From Phellopilus nigrolimitatus (lineage: Eukaryota; Basidiomycota; Agaricomycetes; Hymenochaetales; Hymenochaetaceae), in NCBI GenBank assembly GCA_021029095.1, contig JAJOHG010000048.1:181621-245620 (forward strand): 64,000 bases of DNA, given 5' to 3'. Of this stretch, positions 1 through 10,667 are shown piece after piece (the stretch's first letter is position 1; each line of letters begins with the position of its first letter). The notes under the pieces were generated by a model. The model was not told the DNA's origin and did not search any database. It worked only from the letters and a program-made list of their open reading frames with translations. The position numbers and the translations under genes are program-made.

Positions 1-716
1 ATGGCCAGTTTCTTTCCCTATTCCCTGTTTCAGTGAACACCATCTGACCATCTAGGCAGACGTCGAAGTCCATAAGCTTCTGAAAATTGCGATGCCATCC
101 TATTCAAACCTCCATCTTCGCAGTAGACTAGTCCATCTTCTGCTACGTTTACAGATCAAGTAGGTGAAAAGTCTCTGCTTGGACCCTTCCTCATAACCGA
201 ACCAGCATCCGAGCTCACGAGTTCTATACTGCTCCAAAGTTCAGACGTCAATATGACATCGATCTCTGTCGAACAAATCCACACGGTTCGCGAGATGATG
301 CACGCTTCCAGTGCTAGGGAATTACAACTTCGCCGACGGGGTCGGTATCACCGTTTTATTTCACTCTCGGAGTTTGTTTTTCCGCGGGGGGAAGGTTCAC
401 GCCAGCGATACGAGGTTTTTATCTTCGCAGCTTCTTTGACAAAGAGCCACGGACATCGGGTGGGCCACCGGATTGATTTCTTCTACCGCTGGCGCAGATT
501 TGACGGTTGTGACCAGATGACTTCAAAGGTCGAATTTTGGCCAGTTGGAAATCATGTTAGACACAGCAAACCGTGAATTGCTTTATTAGAATGTATCTCA
601 ATATTACTGCCAACCATCGTCTATTCGACTTTCAACAGGATGATTTATAAGTAAACCACCGCAGGTGTGATTAATTTAGGGGAGCACAGTACCGTCATCT
701 GTATAAGATAGCTGCA
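1..716. other. No gene recognised (left edge)
   Basis: Open frames here are short and none resembles a known family. The longest plus-strand frame starts with ATG near 253 and runs to about 576. It has no detectable domain and no flanking splice pattern. The stretch is the 3' side of the SurE-like gene that ends at 717. Confidence 0.4.
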
Positions 717-2001
717 TTAGCAAACTCCACAAGCATCCCAGAAAGATATCAGATGTAAATGCGTGCCATAACGCTTTGAAAACGCAGCACGAAGGTCGTA
801 CCTGTTCGCAGTAAACATCAGCTCCTTCCCAACGCCTGACTCTACACACGTCAATAGGGCTCCAACCTTCTGCAGCACATATGCCTGCGCAGCTGCGTCC
901 GCATCGAGCTTCGTCGCCGCGCTCAGGGTGCTCACACTCGCGAAGCACCCGCCCATCGCGAGCACCGCTGCCTCCGTAGGAAGACGAGTCGAGCCACATG
1001 TGCTGACGTCCTTAGCAGTGAAGATCGTCGCGTCGACTGCGCGTGCCAGCACGAACCTGTACGCGTCCGCGTCCGCACACGCGCCCGTCGCGTTTGGGTA
1101 GTTCACGCTGACCATCACGCCCGCCGGAAGAATGGGTGCGGACGCGTTGATTCCCGGCGCGAGGAGCGCCGCGAGGAACTTGGCGCCGAGCGCGGCGTAG
1201 ATGGTCGCTGCGGTCGTCGAGTCGGAGGGCGCCGACAGTGTAGTATAACCCGTCTGCGTGGAGAATGCGCCGGAAAACGCGACGGCAGGGATCCCCTCTT
1301 TGGTCGCCTCGGTAGCAACTCCTCTGAAAGGAGTTATGAGTTTTTTGAGTACAGCACATAAGTTCCTGCTGAATTACATTGTTCCCGAGAAAAGGTTTAT
1401 CAAGCCACTGTTGGTGCCCACATTAGGGCCGGAAACGACCAAATCGGGCTTCGTGCCGTTGAAGAAGCGTCGTCCGAAGGTCTGGATGCCATATTTGACG
1501 GATGTGACGCTACATTTCAAAATAATATCAGTTCCGACGCTTCTGAACTCTCATTTGCACTTTTTATCTCACGGAAACGAGTTCACATAGTTCAGACGTG
1601 CTGCTCATATTCATGAGAAAGACGTATGAGACGGGCGAGGGCAGCAGAGACACATACCATCACTAGCGTTGTGTCCAGTCGCAGGAGACAATGGCGGGCA
1701 CGAATCAAACTCACACCCAGACAGCACAGGAGTCGGAGGAACGTCCAGCGAGCCAGTGCCCGAGCCATTTTCTGCTGGAGCAGACAACACAATCTGTGCG
1801 ACGAGAAAAAAAAAACTCTCATGAACATCAATTGCAAATCCGTGTTTGGGTCAACCGTACGTTGTAGCCCTCCGAGATTAGCGCATCGTACTGGGCGCGG
1901 ATGTTCGCCGCCGCCCAACCGTCATCGTTTGAAATGACGACCTTCGTCTGCGCATGGGCAAGTGAAACAAAGAAGAGCAGTGCCGCAGCAGGAGCGTGCA
2001 T
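717..2001 (-). CDS. SurE-like secreted 5'/3'-nucleotidase (acid phosphatase), copy A
   Basis: The predicted enzyme removes phosphate from nucleoside monophosphates or other phosphoesters using a divalent metal. Inferred exons are 2001-1861, 1793-1658, 1600-1573, 1509-1378 and 1323-717, giving 347 residues. The ATG at 2001 is chosen because it opens a signal peptide (MHAPAAALLFFVSLAHA). SurE hallmarks follow in order: the metal-binding ISNDDGW just after the signal, the loop SAPAENGSGTGS, then VVSGPNVGTNSG. A Cys-containing C-terminal region is typical of fungal secreted members. A TATA-like TTATAAAG lies about 45 nt upstream (2042-2049, minus strand). The tail after LLTC is longer than in copy C, so the last residues may be misread. 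The family is clear; the natural substrate is not. Confidence 0.85.
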
Positions 2002-2019
2002 AACGCTGCAATTAGTTAA

Positions 2020-2210
2020 CAATGGCAAGTAGCATTGCTGCCTTTATAACTGGTCAGATCACCAAACACGTGAAGAGACGGCAATATATGAGAATATGGG
2101 CTTCGAGAATACGCGTAGTCTCCGTGCCAACTCGCCAATCGCACCACGACACGTTCTAACGGTCCATGCGGGAAACCTCAGAGAGGATGGCGGAAGGCAG
2201 GGGACCTCAA
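2020..2210 (-). repeat. Duplicated SurE promoter segment (copy A)
   Basis: This segment upstream of the SurE-like gene has a diverged duplicate at about 4415-4600. The order of shared blocks is the same: the CTTTATAA TATA-like box, ACCAAACACGT, GAGACGG, TACGCGTAGTC, CCATGC and GGAACCTCA. The shared sequence continues beyond the coding part, so the duplication took the promoter with it. Between 2210 and 2678 I see no further feature. Confidence 0.7.
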
Positions 2211-2678
2211 AGTCGAGCATGCGGCATCTCATTATCGCCTTAAACAGACGCAGCGGCATGTCGGCTTCAAGTTCTTAGTCAGCGCACGAGAGGCGACCGC
2301 CGCCGAGCCATTCTTGAAGCTGTAAAACGAATTAAGTTCGGACGAAGCAGTAGCGATATAACTTAGTAAATCTACCTCCCTATGATGAAACCTCCCTTAA
2401 CCAAATATGTTATAAAATCCTGTTTGCTTCTCTTCGCATGAGCAGTCACATAATCTTTCATTGTTGCAATTCTTTCAACGTTTACAGAAAATCGTTACAG
2501 CAGAATCCTTTCAATCTTTAACATCTCTTTAAATCGCATTGCGACGGCTAAGCGACAAAAAAAATTGCAGATGAGAATACTGTGCTCAAGTTTATATGCG
2601 AGGGGCGTACCTCCGAATTAGACTCTTGAGCCGTCTGAGCGCACGTTCGCTTACTCGAAATGCTTGTTCAAATCGATT

Positions 2679-3267
2679 TCAACCTCGTCGTCGCTGTTCT
2701 CTGTAATCGGGTACCTTATTATCGACATTAGGCTTCAGCGGAAAATACATAAAAATGGAGGGAAAAGACTGAGCGTACGAGACGGTCTTCTTGACCTCGT
2801 CGCGCTGCACGGTAAAGCCCTCGACCGGAGAGAAGTCGCTGATACGCTTTTCGTCGCCCGGGGTGACAACAAACGGTGCCGCCGCGCGTGCGACGTTGGT
2901 GTACTCGCCAGAGATGGCCTTGCTACCCGTGTTGAGAAACTTGAAAGAGGGAGCAAGCCCAGCAAACGCGGTGTTCACGTCGATCGTGGTGACATTGGCC
3001 GTGAACGTCGGGCTTTATCGGTTTGCTTGCATTTTAGAATGGGTGCATAAAAAAGAGAGAGAAATGGACGCACGTCAGATATTGCGTGTAGGGGCCGCGC
3101 TGCAGGGTCAACGGGTATGTGCCGTGCAACGTGAAGTCCGAGTTCCTTGGGATTTGTTGGTTTGGGTTGATATGGAGTAAGACATAAGCACCGGAGCTGT
3201 TCGTGTACGAGAATGTAACGATCTGGTTACCGGTGTTGCTGAAGATGACAGAGACAAAATAAGACAT
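2679..3267 (-). CDS. Unclassified two-exon protein
   Basis: Two exons, 3267-3074 and 3012-2679, join through a GTGCGT donor and a TAAAG acceptor to give 175 residues. I do not recognise the family. The N-terminal half is rich in beta-branched and Asn/Thr residues (FSNTGNQIVTFSYTNSSG) and reads like a beta-sandwich. The C-terminal half contains FKFLNTGSKAISGEY and FSPVEGFTVQRDEVKK and ends in a basic tail. No signal peptide or membrane segment precedes residue 20. It lies on the same strand as the SurE copies and interrupts their tandem array. Either exon could extend further, since no homologue anchors the ends. Confidence 0.45.
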
Positions 3268-3829
3268 TGGGCGAAGTAAACTTGGGTGCTAATACTAGGT
3301 AAGTGGTATTGGGTGGGAGGGATACTGACATGGCAAATTTGAGTCTCTCGTTTTATAGCTTGGACGTCGGGCGCCTACCGAGCATGTCTCCTCGCCTCCG
3401 ATCCATCGAGTACACGTACATGGGGCGAAGAGATCACTTGAAACTCCGTACGAAGGTACGACTAGAGTTTGGGACAAAGCGAGAAGTGAAATGACACAAC
3501 GTCTTCAAGCCTGCAGCAGCATAACAGGGTAAAGACATAGCTGTGTCCGTCAAGTTGCCAACCACGGAAGGCACAATTACGCAAGGGGTGTATCACTTCA
3601 TGGTGGTCATATTAATGTTCGCGCTATAAAGCCCTTGAACACAAGTTATATCTGGGAAACGAAGGACCGACTCGGAGCGAGGATACTTCTGTACATTCAA
3701 AGCCGGGTAATATTGCTGGCAGAACTCGAGGGTTTCGTCGACGTCGCCGGCAAAACATAGTGCTGCCAAGGTTTGCAAAACGGAAGATCTCGTCTCTTTG
3801 AGTTTTTTCCCTTCTAAATGAACGCGTTG

Positions 3830-4445
3830 TACTGGGCGTGGATATTCACCACCGCCCAATCGTTTTTGTTGAGATGACGGTCTTCGTCTGGCATGGGCAA
3901 GCGAAACGAAGCAGTATTCGGTACGATCTCAGGGTTCAATGAAGAGGGCCGGTCCGATATCTAAACGATTCGGGTCAGAGGGTCAGGTAGTAGTTCTTCT
4001 CTAATGGTTTTCAAGCGAATAGTGCTTAATTGTCGCACAACCCGTAGAGTTGCCTTGGATCTGGTCTGAAAGACTAGCAAGCGCGCTGTTGTCGCGGAGA
4101 TGCTCATAATGCAAGATTTGAGCTGATTGAATCCACCTAATCGAAGTCATCGCCGAGTCTGATTGCTCTTATAGCTCGAAGACTGCTATTACGAGCCGTA
4201 CGTACGTTCGTGTTTCAATGTTTCACGCGAGAAAAAAAGCTGCAAAGCCGTAAGCATAGGACTTGTGACCATCTCTTCTGATTCCACTGACCCCCAGTAT
4301 TTTCAGAATTCAAGTGCACCCAGCCCTTTGATTCGGGTCAGAGGGGTCGGGGGTCCATCCGAACACTGACACGAAGAGAAGCAGTGCTGCAGTATGGAAC
4401 CTTGGCATAATGCTGCAGTTACTTGACAATGATGAGTAGCAATAC
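3830..4445 (-). pseudogene. SurE-like gene relic, copy B, interrupted in exon 1
   Basis: The segment 3830-3914 matches the signal-peptide and NDDGW exon of copy A at DNA level: the strings coding for AHAQTK, ND-GWA and the AQY region are recognisable. Small indels shift the frame. The other half of the exon, with the start region and TATA-like box, lies at 4374-4445. About 460 bp of unrelated DNA sits between the halves. No downstream SurE exons were found to its left, so this is a truncated and interrupted copy. Confidence 0.7.
3915..4373. mobile_element. Insertion inside the SurE relic, possible decayed transposon
   Basis: The insertion splits a SurE-like exon and is flanked by an imperfect direct repeat: ACGAAGCAG on the left and ACGAAGAGAAGCAG on the right. 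Near its two ends it carries a direct repeat, ATTCGGGTCAGAGG (about 3964 and 4330), followed by GGTCAGG or GGTCGGG. The GGTCA-type motif recalls the element at 42091-42767. No coding capacity is visible. The identity as a mobile element is inferred from the split exon. Confidence 0.45.
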
Positions 4446-4600
4446 TGCCTTTATAAGATCACCAAACACGTAAAGAGACGGTAATATGAACTTCGGAATT
4501 ACGCGTAGTCTTGTGCCAATCCACGAATCGCACGTCCCAATGGTCCATGCTAGGAACCTCAAAGAGAATGGCGAAAGGTCCGTTTACTATGGAAATGTTA
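4415..4600 (-). repeat. Duplicated SurE promoter segment (copy B)
   Basis: Diverged duplicate of 2020-2210, belonging to the dead copy B. It lies immediately 3' of the live copy C gene. The TATA-like box (CTTATAAAGG on the minus strand) and several blocks of 7-12 bp survive. Confidence 0.65.
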
Positions 4601-4721
4601 CCACCGGGAACGAAACAGAAAGAAAAAGCGCCTATGAGTATCATGTCCGGAAGTCCATACAAAACAAAGGAAACAACATACAAATTGAACATCGCTTAGT
4701 AATAAACGTCTTTCAAATACA

Positions 4722-5899
4722 TTACGTACAAGACAAAAATGAACGAAGCTTGTTCAGCACAAACTCCTGAGTATCCGAGTCGACGTCTCCTTTGGTCGTC
4801 GCATTCATGACGCTGACGCTCGCAAAGCAGCCCGAAAGCGCCACGACGCTGTTCTCCGTCGGGAGACGGTCGCTTCCGCAGGTTGTAACATCAGCAGGCG
4901 TGGTCGACGTTGCAGCATTGATGCGCGTCAGCACGAAGCTGAATGCATCTGCATCCGTGCAGTTGCCCGTAGCCGCCGCGTAGTTGACGTTAAGGGTGAT
5001 GTTCGGTGGCAGGATTGGCGAAGACGAGCTGAAGGGCGTGGCGAGAAGGGCTTGCGTGAACGTCGACCCCAGCGCAGCGAAGACTTCCGCAGTAGTGGTA
5101 GATGCCGAGGGCGTGGAAAGTGTGGTATATGAGACTTGTGAGCCTCCCGCTCCCGAAAACGCGACAGAAGGGATGCCTTCCTTGGCAGCTTCACAGGCCG
5201 CACCACTGAGATCAATTCAAATATAAATATAAACTGTGCTGACCACGCGCGAGACGGCCCGGATGCAGATCTTACTCACACTGTACCTGATTCGAGAACC
5301 ACTGATCCTAGATTATTTCCCACATTCGGTCCAGAAACAACAAAGTCGGGTCCGGTGCCGTCGAAAAACGGTGGGGCCGCAGTCTGAATGCCGAATCGTA
5401 CAGAAGTGACACTGCAGATGTTTTTTCAATATCGTAATAACTAGCAGCTTTCTCTGTAAATGCTCTCACGGAAATGAGTTCACATAGTTCAGGCGAGCTT
5501 GAAGAACATTGTCAGAAAGGATCAAACTTCGAAGAATTTGCCAGACCTACCATCATCAGGATCAGATCCAGTAGCGGGAGCACCAGCCGGACAGCTCTGG
5601 AACTCGCAGCCATCGGAACCCAGCACTGTCGGTGGTGCATCGGAAGATCCAGTCCCAGATTCGTTCTCTGCCGGGGAAGAGAGAACAACCTGTAGGACAA
5701 TTTGAACATGAGGGATGTCATTCTTAAGATAAAGGAAGCTGCAAACATTGAACCCAGCGTTCTTCAACGCAGTGTTTTGTGCTCGAACATTTGCAACAGC
5801 CCAACCGTCGTCGTTAGTCAATACGATTTTACTTTGACCGTTTACAACGGCGATGGCAGCGAGCAAGAAGTAGAGACGATGGAGCACAGACGTACGCAT
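4722..5899 (-). CDS. SurE-like secreted 5'/3'-nucleotidase (acid phosphatase), copy C
   Basis: Paralogue of copy A with the same five-exon structure: 5899-5747, 5689-5551, 5497-5470, 5411-5280 and 5205-4722, giving 311 residues. A signal peptide (MRTSVLHRLYFLLAAIAVVNG) precedes the metal-site motif LTNDDGW. SSPAENESGTGSSD and VVSGPNVGNNLG follow, matching the conserved SurE loops. The 28-nt third exon is identical in length in copies A and C and codes for RLNYVNSFP in both. The protein ends at SFLSCT, about 35 residues earlier than copy A. Shared introns and a shared miniature exon show that the copies arose by gene duplication, not by reinsertion of cDNA. Confidence 0.85.
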
Positions 5900-6594
5900 T
5901 ATGAGGTGGGGACTGGAATCCAGGCGCAAGGTCGACGCCAAAGAGTACTTTGTCTTTTATTCGCATCCCGATGAAGTTTATTTAATCATTACGGAAGGAC
6001 TTGATGACAATGGAGCGCATGCGTCGTTTGCGCAGTGATCAATGTTCTCTACAAGGCACGCACGTTTGCTGGCATGACGGATGTAAATGGAAATCGTGAC
6101 TCGGACTGAGCAAGTATAACGCCGTGGATGCCTATCCGCGAGCCACGTTCTCCGACAACTAGCACATCCATGAAGGACAAAGTAAGACAGAAGATGCCGA
6201 TGCGGTTTGTGAGAATGAAACGACCAGGCGGGTCAAGATGGGTTTCGGTTCCTTGATGGATCCGAAAACACCAGACACGACGAGCTCAAGATAAATCTCT
6301 CCAAGCTCCTTGGCTTCTTCTGAGCACCACAGTAGCAGCAACGAACTGCATTCCTGTCAGATGATGACCCAAAGAGCGCTATGTACCTCCGCCAGAAATA
6401 CTCGACGGACTAAGGATAACTTGATAGGCACCAAAACTTGTACATTAATATTAATATTCGGAGATGAAAATGGCCAGAGAGACCGAAAAAACGTTGCTAT
6501 ATATGGCTTTTTTAGATCTCCGCCTGGACTTCGCCGTGTTGCCGAACAACACAGAACGGTGCAGACATTGACCGCGAACGTACAACGCTCAACC
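5900..6594. other. Intergenic, divergent promoter region
   Basis: This space separates the divergently transcribed SurE copy C and mago nashi genes. No open frame here resembles a protein family. I see no repeat or RNA gene. Confidence 0.5.
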
Positions 6595-7447
6595 ATGGCT
6601 ACACTCGAAAAGGACCCGTTTTACTTGAGGTGTGTTCTTAAGAACTTCATTTTCGTTCACAAAAAGCTGACGTGGGCTTTAAAATGATCAGATATTAGTG
6701 CGTACCAAGCGAGCTTGTGACTCTGGTTGAGCGAAATTTACGAAACTTCTCTGGCACAACTTTTTCTCCTGCAGCACTGGTCACTCGGGCAAGCACGGAC
6801 ACGAATTCTTGGAGTTTGAGTACTCGCACGGACGTTTACGATACGCGAACAACTCGAACTACCGCAATGACAGCTTGATTCGCAAAGAGAGTGCGCTGCT
6901 CTTATTCATATCGGGTTATACAAGTGCTGATCATTCCTTTCATTGTACAACTTGCCTCAACTAGTGTGGGTAGGACCGCTGGTGGTGAAGGAGCTGAAGC
7001 GGATCGTGGAGTCGAGCGAAATTATCAAGTGCGTTTGTCTCTAGCCAACTGTCGTTGTCAGACCCCGAGCCTTACCGACTCATACAGGGAGGATGACGCA
7101 AACTGGCCAAAGAAGAACATCGTCGGGAGGCAGGAGCTGGAAATTCGTGTGGGGAACGATCACATCGCTTTTGAGGTACGTCAACTCCCGGACAAGATGT
7201 CGAGCCGAGCATTGATGAGAACGTCGCAAATGTACCCCACATAGACGGCGAAGATTGGCTCTCTTGTAGATGTCCAGGACAGCGAGGATCCGGATGGGCT
7301 GCGAGTGTTTTACTATCTTGTGCAAGATCTCAAAGTGCGTGTCTTCTTTCCGTCACGCTGAACCATGGTTCTGATAGCTTCTCGTACCGTGTCCAGTGTC
7401 TTATTTTCTCTCTTATCTCGTTGCACTTTAAAATCAAACCCATATAA
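6595..7447 (+). CDS. mago: Mago nashi homologue, exon junction complex core
   Basis: Mago binds Y14/RBM8A and, with eIF4A3, forms the exon junction complex deposited on spliced mRNA in the nucleus. Seven exons are inferred: 6595-6629, 6692-6697, 6775-6890, 6965-7028, 7088-7175, 7245-7334 and 7397-7447. They total 450 nt and 149 residues, the usual length. Diagnostic blocks are [70 protein letters not shown] and the C-terminus LHFKIKPI. The second exon is only 6 nt (ATATTA), bounded by CAG and GTGCGT. It is needed to restore the invariant RYY between FYL and TGH. Without it the protein would read FYLSTGH. Confidence 0.93.
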
Positions 7448-7693
7448 TTCACTTATTCAATCTCTCCGTTTCGTTTCCGTTTTGTCCATCCGTAAAATTC
7501 TGTACATCTGTGTTTTGTCTGCATGGGTACCCAAATGTAAAACGGTACTTACTGGGTTTTGGCCTACTTTGCGCGATGAATCTGCGAATGTTCTCGATAA
7601 TGCTGCTGTGTATGAGCGGTGTATGAGAAGAAATTAGTTGCGACCCAAGTGTGAGTGGTATGTCGGAGCGCTCCTCTGCTAGGTACCACCATC

Positions 7694-8969
7694 ATGTCGA
7701 CTGTGCAGTTCGCGCCTAACGAACGCGTTCTATGCTATCATGGCCCTCTCGTCTATGAGGCAAAAGTGCTCAAAGCCGACAACTGGGATGAAACTAATAC
7801 ACAGTCGGGCGTAGTTGGCCCGCACTACTTCGTGCACTACAAGGGGTGGAAACAGACGTGCGCGCCCCCGCCTACCTCTGTCTTGTTTATCGCTAACGAA
7901 TTGTCTTTTTATGTATACCTATTGGGCCTCTGGTTTATGCTTGTGCCGTCTTTCCATCTTGCAGATGGGACGAATGGGTGCCCTCGGCACGGCTGCTCAA
8001 GTACAACGACACGAACGTCGCGCTGCAAAAGCAGCTCGTTGCCTCGACGAAGGAAGCTCAGTCAGTCGCTGCAGCGACGGCCAAGACGCAGAAGACAACC
8101 GGAACTACGTCCGGACGTATCTCGACTGCGGGCGGACGCAAGGAGGGAACTCGTGGTACGAAGCGCGGTCGAGAGGAGGTGCGTGCGTTCTGGTTCTATT
8201 CAAACGGAAGGCGGCTCAACTCGTGCCCTCCTTTTCCCTGCAGGACGATGGCTCGCGAAAACTAGAGATGAAGCTGACCATCCCGAACGTCCTCAAAGTC
8301 CTACTTGTGGACGACTGGGAAAATATCACGAAGAAACAACAGGTCCGTCTTCTTTTTCTTTCCCTCACACATCTTGTCTGACTGTCTGTCAGCTCGTTTC
8401 CCTCCCACGCTACCCTACCGTCGAGGTACTTCTGCAGGAGTTTGCTACCTATGTACTCTCGCAGGAGAAGCCACCTCAGAAGGCGGATATCCTGTTGCCA
8501 GTCGTCACCTCAGGACTGAAGCTGTATTTCGACCGCGCACTCGGCACGAACCTACTCTACCGCTTCGAGCGCCCTCAATATCGTCAGCAGCGTGAAAAGT
8601 ATGTGACAGGTGCGCACGTTATCGTCGCGCAGACGAAAGAAATGAGCCAGGTCTACGGTGCGGAGCACTTGCTCAGGATGATAGGTATGTTTTGATTTTG
8701 ATTTGTTCTCTGATATGTGTCTGACTTTCCCTATAGTGAGTCTACCGGCGATGGTTGCTCAATCGAAGATGGACCAGGAATCTGTGCTAATACTGAGAGA
8801 ATACGTGCACGAGCTTTTAAAGTACGCTATCTCCCTGTCTTTTATTCGGACTACTATCGACGCAAGTTTCTTTCCACCTAGTTTTATGGTACAAGAGCGA
8901 CACCGTATTTTCTTGAAGGAGTACGAGACGGCCAGCTCGCATTATCAAAACATCATTGGTCGCACATGA
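7694..8969 (+). CDS. EAF3: EAF3/MRG15-type chromatin reader (chromodomain + MRG domain)
   Basis: EAF3 is a subunit of the NuA4 acetyltransferase and Rpd3S deacetylase complexes and binds H3K36-methylated nucleosomes. Exons are inferred at 7694-7857, 7965-8178, 8244-8342, 8393-8684, 8737-8821 and 8882-8969, giving 313 residues. The N-terminal chromo barrel covers about residues 5-75, with [15 protein letters not shown] and [13 protein letters not shown] (aromatic cage). A basic, Thr/Lys-rich linker follows to about 125. The MRG domain starts with [19 protein letters not shown] and continues through [14 protein letters not shown] and [18 protein letters not shown]. Length and order match the family. 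It follows mago by about 250 bp on the same strand. Confidence 0.92.
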
Positions 8970-9608
8970 CCGTTATTATCATCTTCCGCTGTTTCCTCTG
9001 TTGTACTTACTATTGCAGGTCTTGTAATTATAGCCGATATTTCATAACATACTTCAAATACCGATCTATGCATTTTGGTTAATTACGCTCGATATATACT
9101 TGTTTTTGCGTTGAATTCGACAATGTTCGAAATTGCCGATGCGCGAGTCATGCGAAATGCTGAAGCATATTTTCAAGTTTCTACCTACAAACACAGCAAA
9201 GCAGTAAATTCAGACTGAAATTCAGAGCTTCAAGTTATAAAGCCTTCGTAGTTTTGGAGAATATTTCTCAGATGGCTGGTGTTCATGCACAGCCACGCAA
9301 TCGAACGAGGCGCGTGAACGACCTACCCTTTTCGGAAGCAATCACTCCCTTTGTGCTCCTGCAGAAGCCACTCGCAGTTCAACTGCTCAGCCAATCAGAG
9401 CTCGTTCAGCTCCCTTTCAAAACCTGTAAAAAAGCAATCAAGTCCTCTGCTCGTTCAATCCACAAGCGATGCCCTCCCTTCCTATAAGTATGGCCTGCCT
9501 GGGGGGTTGTTCGAGTCCATCACTACCGCTCCCCACATCCCAGCCGCAGTCCGCCGCCCTCTCCCGCCCCAATTCCCGCTTTCCAACTCCATTCCAGCGT
9601 TATTCAAC
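8970..9608. other. Intergenic and 5' UTR of zinc-finger gene A
   Basis: The last 250 bp are conserved with the upstream region of zinc-finger gene B (15434-15680), including the TATA box. Copy B keeps an open frame with an ATG upstream (from 15769), whereas copy A has no in-frame ATG before 9609. No other gene is seen. Confidence 0.5.
9483..9490 (+). promoter_or_regulatory. TATA box of zinc-finger gene A
   Basis: The sequence TATAAGTA lies about 120 nt before the chosen ATG at 9609. An identical box sits at the same distance in the inverted paralogue (15552-15559, minus strand). Conservation in both copies supports a promoter function and supports the downstream ATG. Confidence 0.6.
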
Positions 9609-10667
9609 ATGCCTCGCGCCGCTCCTCCCAATATGGTCAAGGCCATTGTTTGTCCCGAATGCGATCGCGCTTTCGATAGGAAGCACGAGTTGAATCGTCA
9701 CATGATGACCCACTCGTCAGACGTCGATGCGTTGTAAGCATTCCTTTCTTTGTTTACTTACTTAGGCCCTTTGAACTAATTGTATTCGCTGTTGATAGGA
9801 AGATGCCATGCCCATATGAGGGCTGCTCGTACCGCACTTTGCAGAAGAGCAACGTCAAGACCCACATCATTGCACGGCAGTAAGTGATGTTACACAACTC
9901 GTTGATATCACCCGTACTGACTCTCTTCTTTCAGTCTTAAGTTGAGGCCACAAAAGTGCACCATCGGAGACTGCGAGAGTGCATTTGCCGACGGGGCTTC
10001 GCTCATCCGACACGAGAAGGCCAAGCACAAGTTCTTCCGTAAGGCGAACGGCAAGCCTAAGGCGAGCTCGAAGCCTATCCATAAAATGGCCAAAAAGTCC
10101 GAGCAGCACGAATTCCTTTCCATGAGTTTTTCCGATACAGTCTCTGTCTGTTCGACGCCATCGCTCTCCAGCTCGTCGAGCAGCTTCTCTTCACCGTCTC
10201 CTGCGCCAACGGAGTACTTCCCTTTGACCCCGTCGGCGTACTCGCCCGGTCCCTCGCCAGCCTCCCTCTTTGAGCCCAAGCCGCAGGATGATGAAGCGCT
10301 TTACCTTGCCACGTGTTTTCCCGAGCTCTATCCTGAGCTAGTACAATTCCCCGCAGCACCCGAGTTCGTGGAGGGCTACTTGTCCTCTTCCGTATCTGAT
10401 CCATCCTTCGCGCCTTCGCAAAACTGGAACATTCCTCCTTTCTCCTCCATCGCGAATGATACCTCTGTTCCTTCCACACCCAATTACGCGCCTCACCGCT
10501 GGAACGAGACTCTTCCTGGCTTCTCGCACTCTCAGTCGTCTCACTACAATGAGATGCAGCACATGCAGATGGCATCGTCCTTGAATCTCCCTTCGGAGAT
10601 ATTTCACGGACCTGCATCCATGTATGATCCTTCGTGGTATTCCGCGCTCGGGCTCAGTAACCTTTAG
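9609..10667 (+). CDS. C2H2 zinc-finger transcription factor, paralogue A
   Basis: Three exons (9609-9733, 9799-9879, 9935-10667) encode 312 residues starting MPRAAPPN. Three zinc-finger units are seen. The first is CPECDRAFDRKHELNRHMMTH. The second is CPYEGC followed by KTHIIARH. The third is CTIGDC followed by LIRHEKAKH. Each finger module roughly fills one exon or its start. The remaining 220 residues are Ser/Pro-rich with acidic patches, as in an activation region. It is presumably nuclear and DNA-binding; targets are unknown. A closely related gene on the opposite strand lies at 14324-15433. Confidence 0.85.

Noticed and set aside
2679..3267. TRAP-alpha (translocon-associated) assignment for the unclassified two-exon gene
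   Set aside because: Only a vague beta-sandwich resemblance; no signal peptide, membrane segment or diagnostic motif was seen.
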